NCBI GenBank assembly: GCA_964036275.1
Contig: CAXIWQ010000487.1
Span: forward strand, 248,001-312,000
DNA length: 64,000 nt
Source of the DNA: Litoditis marina
Lineage: Eukaryota; Nematoda; Chromadorea; Rhabditida; Rhabditidae
Direction of reading: 5' to 3'
The notes beneath the pieces were generated by a model. It did not search any database and was not told where the DNA came from. It saw only the letters and a program-made list of their open reading frames with translations. Below are positions 25,487-37,795 of this stretch, piece by piece. Numbering within the stretch: the first letter of the stretch is position 1; every line of letters begins with the position of its first letter. Both the position numbers and the translations under genes were made by a program.

Positions 25487-25650
25487 ATTCTGAATGGCAG
25501 AGGGCAGAAAGTAAGTTTTTAGAACTGCAAGTTGACGTCATATTTTCTGAAATGACAGTAATACGTGGCAAGTGGTTCAATAAAAATTTTTTTATCTTCA
25601 CCGTACAGATCAAACCACATACCTACGGCATGTATACAAAAAAAGAAAAA
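25487..25650. other. Decayed repeat copy and unique spacer
   Basis: The first ~55 bp are a degraded further copy of the TGACGTCA repeat, keeping one perfect palindrome at 25533-25540. The rest is AT-rich with no recognised feature. A short open frame from 25552 runs into the fold-back arm and shows no protein character. Confidence 0.6.
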
Positions 25651-26357
25651 TTCATGAAAAAGTGGGGGCCCAACGACTGTGAGATTTGTCTTCTGCTGTG
25701 CGCCCCTTGGACAACTACTCTCAAATGGAGCAGCTACTGCTACAAAAACCGAAAAATACTCATGTAAAACTGTTAACTACAAACATACAAAAGTCGTAAA
25801 ATATTTTTCAAACCTGTGAACTAGAATCTGTAAATAACCGAAAAATACTAATATACTCAAGTATAACTGTTCATTACAAACATACAAAAGTCGTAAAATA
25901 CTTTCTCAAACCTGTAAACTAGAATCTACAAATCACAGATGTTAATTCAACGTAGTCAATTATAGAGTTCCTGGTTTTGTGCACAATGGTTGGTGTTTTT
26001 GATCATTACTTCAATTCTAGGTGCTATAACGTTTGGCATATTATTCAACAGTTGCTCTCTCTTTCGCAGCTGTGACTTGTAGATTCTGGTTCACAGGTTT
26101 GAGAAAGTATTTTACGACTTTTGTATGTTTGTAATGAACAGTTATACTTGAGTATATTAGTATTTTTCGGTTATTTACAGATTCTAGTTTACAGGTTTGA
26201 AAAATATTTTACGACTTTTGTATGTTTGTAGTTAACAGTTTTACATGAGTATTTTTCGGTTTTTGTAGCAGTAGCTGCTCCATTTGAGAGTAGTTGTCCA
26301 AGGGGCGCACAGCAGAAGACAAATCTCACAGTCGTTGGGCCCTCACTTTTTCATGAA
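25651..26357. mobile_element. Fold-back element: 288-bp inverted arms around a 131-bp loop
   Basis: The left arm 25651-25938 and right arm 26070-26357 are reverse complements over their full 288 bp with no indels and only about five mismatches (for example GTGGGGGCCC against GTGAGGGCCC). The outermost sequence is TTCATGAAAAAG. Each arm holds an internal ~90-98-bp direct repeat (ACCGAAAAATACT, then ACAAACATACAAAAGTCG, then TCAAACCTGT and CTAGAATCT), at about 25748-25836 and 25837-25934. The loop 25939-26069 has no recognised gene. The right tip abuts the satellite. Such long perfect arms are typical of fold-back or palindromic MITE elements; the family is unassigned. The last 1-2 bases could belong to the satellite. 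Confidence 0.88.
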
Positions 26358-26970
26358 TACGACTTTATATTCTGTGGCGCACAGCCACAAAAGACAAATT
26401 AACGCGGTTATTACCTCTTTGCCTTGCAGCTACAGAAAAAAGTTTATACGGCTATCAAGTATGTTGCTCCCAGCTACAAAAACCTAATACGACTATCTAT
26501 TCTGTGGCGCACAGCCACAAAATACGAATTAACGCGGTTATCGACTGTTTGCTTTGCAGCTACAGAAAAAAGTTAATACGGCTATCAAGTCTGTTGTTCC
26601 CAGCTACAAAAACCTGATACGACAATCTATTCTGTGGCGCACAGCCACAAAATACGAATTAACGCGGTTATCGACTCTTTGCCTTGCAGCTACAGAGAAC
26701 AGTTCATACGGCTATCAGGTCTGTTGCTCATGGCTACAAAAACCTAATACGACTTTATATTCTATGGCGCACAGCCAGAAAAGACAAATTAACGCGGTTA
26801 TTGACTCTTTGCCGTGCAGCTACAGGAAAAGGTTATACGGCTATCAAGTATGTTGCTCCCAGCTACAAAAACCTAATACGACTATCTATTCTGTGGCGCA
26901 CAGCCACAAAATACGAATTAACGCGGTTATCGACTCTTTGCCTTGCAGCTACAGAGAACAGTCCATACGG

Positions 26971-29089
26971 CTATCAAATCTGTTGCTCCCAGCTACAAAA
27001 ACCTAATACGACAATCTATTCTGAGGCGCACAGCCACAAAGACGAATTAACGCGGTTATTGACATTTTGACTTGCAGCTACAAAAAAAAAATCATACGGC
27101 TATCAAGTCTGTTGCTTCCAACTACAAAAACATAATACGACTTTATATTCTGTGGCGCACAGCCACAAAATACAAATTAACGCGGTTATTGACTCTTTGC
27201 CTTGCAGTTACAGAGAACATTTCATACGGCTATCAAATCTGTTGCTCCCAGCTACAAAAACCTAATACGACTTTATATTCTGTGGCGCACAGCCACAAAA
27301 GACAAATTAACGCGGTTTTTACCTCTTTGCCTTGCAGCTACAGAAAAAAAGTTTATACGGCTATCAAGTCTGTTGCTCCCAGCTACGAAAACCTAATACG
27401 ACTCTATATTCTGTGGCGCACAGTTACAAAAGACAAATTAACGCGGTTATTGACTCTTTGCCGTGCAGCTACAGGAAAAAGGTTATACGGCTATCAAGTA
27501 TGTTGCTCCCAGCTAAAAAAACCTAATACGACTATCTATTCTGTGGCGCACAGCCACAAAATACGAATTAACGCGGTTATCGACTCTTTGCCTTGCAGCT
27601 ACAGAGAACAGTGCATACGGCTATCAAGTCTGTTGCTCCCAGCTACAAAAACCTAATACGACTATATATTCTGTGGCGCACAGCCACAAAAGACGAATTA
27701 ACGCGGTTATTGACTCTTTGCCTCGCAGTTACAGAGAATATTTCATACGGCTATCAAATCTGTTGCTCCCAGCTACAAAAACCTAATACGACAATCTATT
27801 CTGTGGCGCACAGCCACAAAAGACAAATTAACGCGGTTATTGACTCTTTGCCGTGCAGCTACAGGAAAAAGGTTATACGGCTACCAAGTATGTTGCTCCC
27901 AGCTACAAAAACCTAATACGACTATCTATTCTGTGGCGCACAGCCACAAAATACGAATTAACGCGGTTATCGACTCTTTGCCTTGCAGCTACAGAGAACA
28001 GTTCATACGGCTATCAAATCTGTTGCTCCCAGCTACAAAAACCTAATACGACAATCTATTCTGTGGCGCACAGCCACAAAATACAAATTATCGCGGTTAT
28101 CGACTTGTTGGCTTGCAGCTACAGAGAAAAGTTCATACGGCTATCAAGTTTGTTGCTCCCAGCTACAAAAACCTAATACGACTATATATTCTGTGGCGCA
28201 CAGCCACAAAAGACGAATTAACGCGGTTATTGACTCTTTGCCTCGCAGTTACAGAGAACATTTCATACGGCTATCAAATCTGTTGCTCCCAGCTACAAAA
28301 ACCTAATACGACAATCTATTCTGAGGCGCACAGCCACAAAGACGAATTAACGCGGTTATTGACATTTTGACTTGCAGCTACAAAAAAAAAATCATACGGC
28401 TATCAAGTCTGTTGCTTCCAACTACAAAAACATAATACGACTTTATATTCTGTGGCGCACAGCCACAAAATACAAATTAACGCGGTTATTGACTCTTTGC
28501 CTTGCAGTTACAGAGAACATTTCATACGGCTATCAAATCTGTTGCTCCCAGCTACAAAAACCTAATACGACTTTATATTCTGTGGCGCACAGCCACAAAA
28601 GACAAATTAACGCGGTTTTTACCTCTTTGCCTTGCAGCTACAGAAAAAAAGTTTATACGGCTATCAAGTATGTTGCTCCCAGCTACAAAAACCTAATACG
28701 ACTTTATATTCTGTGGCGCACAGCCACAAAAGACAAATTAACGCGGTTATTGACTCTTTGCCTTGCAGCTACAGAAAAAAGTTTATATGGCTATCAAGTA
28801 TGTTGCTCCCAGCTAGAAAAACCCAATACAACTATCTATTCTGTGGCACACAGCCACAAAATACGATATAACGCGGTTATCGACTCTTTGCCTTGCAGCT
28901 ACAGAAAAAAGTTTATACGGCTATCAAGTCTGTTGCTCATGGCTACAAAAACCTAATACGACTTTATATCCTATGGCGCACAGCCACAAAAGACAAATTA
29001 ACGCGGTTATTACCTCTTTGCCTTGCAGCTACAGAAAAAAGTTCATACGGCTATCAAGTCTGTTGCTCCCAGCTACAAAAACCTGATAC
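26971..29089 (+). repeat. ~2.1-kb block duplicated from 20822-22940
   Basis: Monomer starts pair at a fixed offset of 6149 bp: 20923/27072, 21053/27202, 21444/27593, 21704/27853, 21964/28113, 22223/28372 and 22483/28632. Shared variants include TATTCTGAGGCGC, GCGGTTTTTACC and the marker monomer. The composite insertion lies between the two copies. Confidence 0.88.
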
Positions 29090-29289
29090 GACAATCTATT
29101 CTGTGGCGCACAGCCACAAAAGACAAATTAACGCGGTTATTACCTCTTTGCCTTGCAGCTACAGAAAAAAGTTCATACGGCTATCAAGTCTGTTGCTCCC
29201 AGCTACAAAAACCTAATACGACTTTATATTCTGTGGCGCACAGCCACAAAAGACAAATTAACGCGGTTATTGACTCTTTGCCGTGCAGC

Positions 29290-32200
29290 TACAGAAAAAA
29301 GGTTATACGGCTATCAAATATGTTGCTCCCAGCTACAAAAACCTAATACGACTATCTATTCTGTGGCGCACAGCCACAAAATACGAATTAACGCGGTTAT
29401 CGACTCTTTGCCTTGCAGCTACAAAGAACAGTTCATACGGCTATCAAATCTGTTGCTCCCAGCTACAAAAACCTAACACGACAATCTATTCTGTGGCGCA
29501 CAGCCACAAAATACGAATTATCGCGGTTATCGACTTGTTGGCTTGCAGCTACAGAGAAAAGTTCATACGGCTATCAAGTCTGTTGCTCCCAGCTACAAAA
29601 ACCTGATACGACAATCTATTCTGTGGCGCACAGCCACAAAAGACAAATTAACGCGGTTATTACCTCTTTGCCTTGCAGCTACAGAAAAAAATTCATACGG
29701 CTATCAAGTCTGTTGCTCCCAGCTACGAAAACCTAATACGACTTTATATTCTGTGGCGCACAGCCACAAAAGACAAATTAACGCGGTTATTGACTCTTTG
29801 CCGTGCAGCTACAGGAAAAAGGTTATACGGCTATCAAGTATGTTGCTCCCAGCTAAAAAAAACCTAATACGACTATCTATTCTGTGGCGCACAGCCACAA
29901 AATACGAATTAACGCGGTTATCGACTCTTTGCCTTGCAGCTACAGAGAACAGTTCATACGGCTATCAAGTCTGTTGCTCCCAGCTACAAAAACCTAATAC
30001 GACTATATATTCTGTGGCGCACAGCCACAAAAGACGAATTAACGCGGTTATTGACTCTTTGCCTCGCAGTTACAGAGAATATTTCATACGGCTATCAAAT
30101 CTGTTGCTCCCAGCTACAAAAACCTAATACGACAATCTATTCTGTGGCGCACAGCCACAAAAGACAAATTAACGCGGTTATTGACTCTTTGCCTTGCAGC
30201 TGCAGAAAAAAAATCATACGGCTATCAAGTCTGTTGCTCCCAGCTACGAAAACCTAATACGACTTCATATTCTGTGGCGCACAGCCACAAAACACGAAAT
30301 ATCGCGGTTATCGACTTGTTGGCTTGCAGCTACAGAGAAAAGTTCATACGGCTATCAAGTCTGTTGCTCCCAGCTACGAAAACCTGATACGACAATCTAT
30401 TCTGTGGCGCACAGCCACAAAAGACAAATTAACGCGGTTATTACCTCTTTGCCTTGCAGCTACAGAAAAAAGTTCATACGGCTATCAAGTCTGTTGCTCC
30501 CAGCTACGAAAACCTAATACGACTTTATATTCTGTGGCGCACAGCCACAAAAGACAAATTAACGCGGTTATTGACTCTTTGCCTTGCAGCTACAGAAAAA
30601 AAATCATACGGCTATCAAGTCTGTTGCTCCCAGCTACGAAAACCTAATACGACTTTATATTCTGTGGCGCACAGCCACAAAACACGAAATATCGCGGTTA
30701 TCGACTTGTTGGCTTGCAGCTACAGAGAAAAGTTCATACGGCTATCAAGTCTGTTGCTCCCAGCTACAAAAACCTGATGTGACAATCTATTCTGTGGCGC
30801 ACAGCCACAAAAGACAAATTAACGCGGTTATTACCTCTTTGCCTTGCAGCTACAGAAAAAAGTTCATACGGCTATCAAGTCTGTTGCTCCCAGCTACGAA
30901 AACCTAATACGACTTTATATTCTGTGGCGCACAGCCACAAAAGACAAATTAACGCGGTTATTGACTCTTTGCCGTGCAGCTACAGGAAAAAGGTTATACG
31001 GCTATCAAGTATGTTGCTCCCAGCTACAAAAACCTAATACGACTATCTATTCTGTGGCGCACAGCCACAAAATACGAATTGACGCGGTTATCGACTCTTT
31101 GCCTTGCAGCTACAGAGAATATTTCATACGGCTATCAAATCTGTTGCTCCCAGCTACAAAAACCTAATACGACAATCTATTCTGTGGCGCACAGCCACAA
31201 AAACAAATTATCGCGGTTATCGACTTGTTGGCTTGCAGCTACAGAGAAAAGTTCATACGGCTATCAAGTCTGTTGCTCCCAGCTACAAAAACCTAATACG
31301 ACTATATATTCTGTGGCGCACAGCCACAAAAGACGAATTAACGCGGTTATTGACTCTTTGCCTCGCAGTTACAGAGAACATTTCATACGGCTATCAAATC
31401 TGTTGCTCCCAGCTACAAAAACCTAATACGACAATCTATTCTGTGGCGCACAGCCACAAAGACGAATTAACGCGGTTATTGACATTTTGACTTGCAGCTA
31501 CAAAAAAAAATCATACGGCTATCAAGTCTGTTGCTCCCAGCTACAAAAACCTAATACGACTATATATTCTGTGGCGCACAGCCACAAAAGACGAATTAAC
31601 GCGGTTATTGACTCTTTGCCTCGCAGTTACAGAGAATATTTCATACGGCTATCAAATCTGTTGCTCCCAGATACAAACACCTAATACGACAATCTATTCT
31701 GTGGCGCACAGCCACAAAATACGAATTAACGCGGTTATCGACTTTTTGGCTTGCAGTTAAAGAGAAAAGTTCATACGGCTATCAAATCTGTTGCTCCCAG
31801 ATACAAACACCTAATACGACAATCTATTCTGTGGCGCACAGCCACAAAATACGAATTAACGCGGTTATCGACTTTTTGGCTTGCAGTTACAGAGAAAAGT
31901 TTATGCGGCTATCAAGTCTGTTGCTCCCAGCTACAAAAACCTAATACGACTTCATATTCTGTGGCGCACAGCCACAAAAGACAAATTAACGCGGTTATTG
32001 ACTCTTTGCCGTAAAGCTACAAAAAAAGTTTATACGGCTATCAAGTATGTTGCTCCCAGCTGCAAAGACCTAACACGACTATATATTCTGTGGCGCACAG
32101 CCACAAAAGACGACTTAACGCGGTTATTGACTCTTTGCCTTGCAGCTACAGAAAAAAGTTCATACGGCTATCAAGTCTGTTGCTCCCAGATACAAAAACC

Positions 32201-32800
32201 TAAGACGACTGTATATTCTGTGGCGCACAGCCACAAAAGACGACTTAACGCGGTTATTGACTCTTTGCCTTGCAGCTACAGAAAAAAGTTCATACGGCTA
32301 TCAAGTCTGTTGCTCCCAGCTACAAAAACCTAATACGACAATCTATTTTGTGGCGCACATCCACCAAATACAAATTAACGCGGTTATTGACTCTTTGCCT
32401 TGCACCTACAGAAAAAAAATCATACGGCTATCAAGTCTGTTGCTCCCAACTACAAAAACCTAATACGACTTTATATTCTGTGGCGCACAACCACAAAAGA
32501 CAAATTAACGCGGTTATTGACTCTTTGCCTTGCAGCTACAGAAAAAAGTTTATACGGCTATCAAGTCTGTTGCTCCCAGCTACAAAAACCTAATACGATT
32601 ATCTATTCTGTGGCGCACAGCCACGAAATACGAATTAACGCGGTTATCGACTCTTCGGCTTGCAGTTACAGAAAAAAAACTCATACGGCAATCAAGTCTG
32701 TTGCTCCCAACTACAAAAACCTTATACGACTTTATATTCTGTGGCGCACAGCCACAAAAGACAAATTAACGCGGTTATTGACTCTTTGCCTTGCAGCTAC
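29290..32800 (+). repeat. ~3.5-kb block also present at 39675-43185
   Basis: Pairs include 29283/39671, 29673/40060, 29934/40321, 30194/40581, 30974/41360, 31487/41873, 32140/42527 and 32400/42787, at an offset of 10385-10388 bp. Both copies carry CAGCTAAAAAAAACC or its near form, CACGAAATATCGCGG and the stop-bearing CAGTTAAAGAGAAAAG. Part of it (30844-32660) is repeated again at 33568-35390, offset 2724. Confidence 0.85.
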
Positions 32801-33164
32801 AGAAAAAAATCATACGGCTATCAAGTCTGTTGCTCCCAGCTACGAAAACCTAATACGACTTTATATTCTTGGCGCACAGCCACAAATTACGAATTAACGC
32901 GGTTATCGACTCTTTGCCTTGCAGCTACAGAAAAAAGTTTATACGGCTATCAAGTCTGTTGCTCCTGGCTACAAAAACCTAATACGACTTACTATTCTGT
33001 GGCGCACAGCCACAAAAGACAAATTAACGCGGTTATTGACTCTTTACCGTGCAGCTATAGAAAAAAGTTTATACGGCTATCGAGTATGTTGCTCCCAGCT
33101 ACAAAAACCTAATACGACAATCTATTCTGTGGCGCACAGCCACAAAATACGAATTAACGCGGTT

Positions 33165-36100
33165 ATTACCTCTTTGCCTTGCAGCTACAGAAAAAAGTTC
33201 ATACGGCTATCAAGTCTGTTGCTCCCAGCTACGAAAACCTAATACGACTTTATATTCTGTGGCGCACAGCCACAAAAGACAAATTAACGCGGTTATTGAC
33301 TCTTTGCCTTGCAGCTACAGAAAAAAATCATACGGCTATCAAGTCTGTTGCTCCCAGCTACGAAAACCTAATACGACTTTATATTCTGTGGCGCACAGCC
33401 ACAAAACACGAAATATCGCGGTTATCGACTTGTTGGCTTGCAGCTACAGAGAAAAGTTCATACGGCTATCAAGTCTGTTGCTCCCAGCTACAAAAACCTG
33501 ATACGACAATCTATTCTGTGGCGCACAGCCACAAAAGACAAATTAACGCGGTTATTACCTCTTTGCCTTGCAGCTACAGAAAAAAGTTCATACGGCTATC
33601 AAGTCTGTTGCTCCCAGCTACGAAAACCTAATACGACTTTATATTCTGTGGCGCACAGCCACAAAAGACAAATTAACGCGGTTATTGACTCTTTGCCGTG
33701 CAGCTACAGGAAAAAGGTTATACGGCTATCAAGTATGTTGCTCCCAGCTACAAAAACCTAATACGACTATCTATTCTGTGGCGCACAGCCACAAAATACG
33801 AATTGACGCGGTTATCGACTCTTTGCCTTGCAGCTACAGAGAATATTTCATACGGCTATCAAATCTGTTGCTCCCAGCTACAAAAACCTAATACGACAAT
33901 CTATTCTGTGGCGCACAGCCACAAAAACAAATTATCGCGGTTATCGACTTGTTGGCTTGCAGCTACAGAGAAAAGTTCATACGGCTATCAAGTCTGTTGC
34001 TCCCAGCTACAAAAACCTAATACGACTATATATTCTGTGGCGCACAGCCACAAAAGACGAATTAACGCGGTTATTGACTCTTTGCCTCGCAGTTACAGAG
34101 AACATTTCATACGGCTATCAAATCTGTTGCTCCCAGCTACAAAAACCTAATATGACAATCTATTCTGTGGCGCACAGCCACAAAGACGAATTAACGCGGT
34201 TATTGACATTTTGACTTGCAGCTACAAAAAAAAATCATACGGCTATCAAGTCTGTTGCTCCCAGCTACAAAAACCTAATACGACTATATATTCTGTGGCG
34301 CACAGCCACAAAAGACGAATTAACGCGGTTATTGACTCTTTGCCTCGCAGTTACAGAGAATATTTCATACGGCTATCAAATCTGTTGCTCCCAGATACAA
34401 ACACCTAATACGACAATCTATTCTGTGGCGCACAGCCACAAAATACGAATTAACGCGGTTATCGACTTTTTGGCTTGCAGTTAAAGAGAAAAGTTCATAC
34501 GGCTATCAAATCTGTTGCTCCCAGATACAAACACCTAATACGACAATCTATTCTGTGGCGCACAGCCACAAAATACGAATTAACGCGGTTATCGACTTTT
34601 TGGCTTGCAGTTACAGAGAAAAGTTTATGCGGCTATCAAGTCTGTTGCTCCCAGCTACAAAAACCTAATACGACTTCATATTCTGTGGCGCACAGCCACA
34701 AAAGACAAATTAACGCGGTTATTGACTCTTTGCCGTAAAGCTACAAAAAAAGTTTATACGGCTATCAAGTATGTTGCTCCCAGCTGCAAAGACCTAACAC
34801 GACTATATATTCTGTGGCGCACAGCCACAAAAGACGACTTAACGCGGTTATTGACTCTTTGCCTTGCAGCTACAGAAAAAAGTTCATACGGCTATCAAGT
34901 CTGTTGCTCCCAGATACAAAAACCTAAGACGACTGTATATTCTGTGGCGCACAGCCACAAAAGACGACTTAACGCGGTTATTGACTCTTTGCCTTGCAGC
35001 TACAGAAAAAAGTTCATACGGCTATCAAGTCTGTTGCTCCCAGCTACAAAAACCTAATACGACAATCTATTTTGTGGCGCACATCCACCAAATACAAATT
35101 AACGCGGTTATTGACTCTTTGCCTTGCACCTACAGAAAAAAAATCATACGGCTATCAAGTCTGTTGCTCCCAACTACAAAAACCTAATACGACTTTATAT
35201 TCTGTGGCGCACAACCACAAAAGACAAATTAACGCGGTTATTGACTCTTTGCCTTGCAGCTACAGAAAAAAGTTTATACGGCTATCAAGTCTGTTGCTCC
35301 CAGCTACAAAAACCTAATACGATTATCTATTCTGTGGCGCACAGCCACGAAATACGAATTAACGCGGTTATCGACTCTTCGGCTTGCAGTTACAGAAAAA
35401 AACTCATACGGCAATCAAGTCTGTTGCTCCCAACTACAAAAACCTTATACGACTTTATATTCTGTGGCGCACAGCCACAAAAGACAAATTAACGCGGTTA
35501 TTGACTCTTTGCCTTGCAGCTACAAAAAAAAGTTCATACGGCTATCAAGTATGTTGCTCCCAGCTCGAAAAACCCAATACAACTACCTTTTCTGTGGCAC
35601 ACAGCCACAAATTACGAATTAACGCGGTTATCGACTCTTTGCCTTGCAGCTACAGAAAAAAGTTTATACGGCTATCAAGTCTGTTGCTCCTGGCTACAAA
35701 AACCTAATACGACTTACTATTCTGTGGCGCACAGCCACAAAAGACAAATTAACGCGGTTATTGACTCTTTACCGTGCAGCTATAGAAAAAAGTTTATACG
35801 GCTATCGAGTATGTTGCTCCCAGCTACAAAAACCTAATACGACAATCTATTCTGTGGCGCACAGCCACAAAATACGAATTAACGCGGTTATCGACTCTTT
35901 GCCTTGCAACTACAGAGAACAGTTCATACGGCTATCAAGTCTGTTGCTCCCAGATACAAAAACCTAATACGACTATCTATTATGTGGCGCACAGCCACAA
36001 AATACGAATTAACGCGGTTATCGTCTCTTTGGCTTGCAGTTACAGAGAAAAGTTCATACGGCTATCAAATCTGTTGCTCCCAGCTACAAAAACCTAATAC

Positions 36101-36175
36101 GACAATCTATTCTGTGGCGCACAGCCATAAAATACAAAATAACGCGGTTATTGACTCTTTGGCTTGCAGTTACAG
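33165..36175 (+). repeat. ~3.0-kb block also present at 40827-43838
   Basis: Offset 7662-7663 bp; pairs include 33179/40841, 33568/41230, 34475/42137, 35514/43177, 35904/43567 and 36034/43697. Shared private variants include CGTAAAGCTAC, CGCACATCCACC, CTCCTGGCTACA and CTATTATGTGGCGC. The match ends where this copy reads GAGAATATTTC and the other GAGAAAAGTTT. Confidence 0.85.
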
Positions 36176-37795
36176 AGAATATTTCATACGGCTATCAAAT
36201 CTGTTGCTCCCAGCTACAAAAACCTAATACGACAATCTATTCTGTGGCGCACAGCCACAAAAGACAAATTAACGCGGTTATTGACTCTTTGCCGTGCAGC
36301 TACAGGAAAAAGGTTATACGGCTACCAAGTATGTTGCTCCCAGCTACAAAAACCTAATACGACTATCTATTCTGTGGCGCACAGCCACAAAATACGAATT
36401 AACGCGGTTATCGACTCTTTGCCTTGCAGCTACAGAGAACAGTTCATACGGCTATCAAATCTGTTGCTCCCAGCTACAAAAACCTAATACGACAATCTAT
36501 TCTGTGGCGCACAGCCACAACATACAAATTATCGCGGTTATCGACTTGTTGGCTTGCAGCTACAGAGAAAAGTTCATACGGCTATCAAGTTTGTTGCTCC
36601 CAGCTACAAAAACCTAATACGACTATATATTCTGTGGCGCACAGCCACAAAAGACGAATTAACGCGGTTATTGACTCTTTGCCTCGCAGTTACAGAGAAC
36701 ATTTCATACGGCTATCAAATCTGTTGCTCCCAGCTACAAAAACCTAATACGACAATCTATTCTGAGGCGCACAGCCACAAAGACGAATTAACGCGGTTAT
36801 TGACATTTTGACTTGCAGCTACAAAAAAAAATCATACGGCTATCAAGTCTGTTGCTTCCAACTACAAAAACATAATACGACTTTATATTCTGTGGCGCAC
36901 AGCCACAAAATACAAATTAACGCGATTATTGACTCTTTGCCTTGCAGTTACAGAGAACATTTCATACGGCTATCAAATCTGTTGCTCCCAGCTACAAAAA
37001 CCTAATACGACTTTGTATTCTGTGGCGCACAGCCACAAAAGACAAATTAACGCGGTTATTACCTCTTTACCGTGCAGCTATAGAAAAAAGTTTATACGGC
37101 TATCGAGTATGTTGCTCCCAGCTACAAAAACCTAATACGACAATCTATTCTGTGGCGCACAGCCACAAAATACGAATTAACGCGGTTATCGACTCTTTGC
37201 CTTGCAACTACAGAGAACAGTTCATACGGCTATCAAGTCTGTTGCTCCCAGATACAAAAACCTAATACGACTATCTATTATGTGGCGCACAGCCACAAAA
37301 TACGAATTAACGCGGTTATCGTCTCTTTGGCTTGCAGTTACAGAGAAAAGTTCATACGGCTATCAAATCTGTTGCTCCCAGCTACAAAAACCTAATACGA
37401 CAATCTATTCTGTGGCGCACAGCCATAAAATACAAATTAACGCGGTTATTGACTCTTTGGCTTGCAGTTACAGAGAATATTTCATACGGCTATCAAATCT
37501 GTTGCTCCCAGCTACAAAAACCTAATACGACAATCTATTCTGTGGCGCACAGCCACAAAAGACAAATTAACGCGGTTATTGACTCTTTGCCGTGCAGCTA
37601 CAGGAAAAAGGTTATACGGCTACCAAGTATGTTGCTCCCAGCTACAAAAACCTAATACGACTATCTATTCTGTGGCGCACAGCCACAAAATACGAATTAA
37701 CGCGGTTATCGACTCTTTGCCTTGCAGCTACAGAGAACAGTTCATACGGCTATCAAATCTGTTGCTCCCAGCTACAAAAACCTAATACGACAATC
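36165..37795 (+). repeat. Ten-monomer unit repeated with offset 1298 bp
   Basis: The block around 35820-36800 recurs at 37120-38095: monomer starts 35904/37202, 36034/37332, 36164/37462, 36294/37592, 36424/37722 and 36554/37852 pair at 1298 bp. Both copies share CACAACATACAAATTATCG, CTATTATGTGGCGC and TATTCTGAGGCGC. Confidence 0.85.

Larger units (their letters stand above)
23588..26355. mobile_element. ~2.77-kb composite non-satellite insertion in the array
   Basis: The satellite stops after CCTAAT at 23587 and resumes at ATACGACTTTATATTC from 26356. The two ends join into an intact monomer with an overlap of only AT or AAT, so a target duplication of 2-3 bp is possible but ambiguous. Parts in order: a GC-rich hairpin; a unique stretch with a GT microsatellite; a ten-copy 130-bp repeat unrelated to the host satellite; a short unique stretch; and a 707-bp fold-back element forming the right end. 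The motif CTGTG(CG)AGATTTGTCTT lies near both ends in inverted orientation (23606-23623 and 26316-26331), which suggests a single element or two relatives nested together. No transposase or reverse-transcriptase frame is visible. Confidence 0.7.

Noticed and set aside
25552..25767. 71-codon open frame next to the fold-back arm
   Set aside because: It runs from decayed repeat into the inverted arm, has no recognisable domain, and ends inside the arm.
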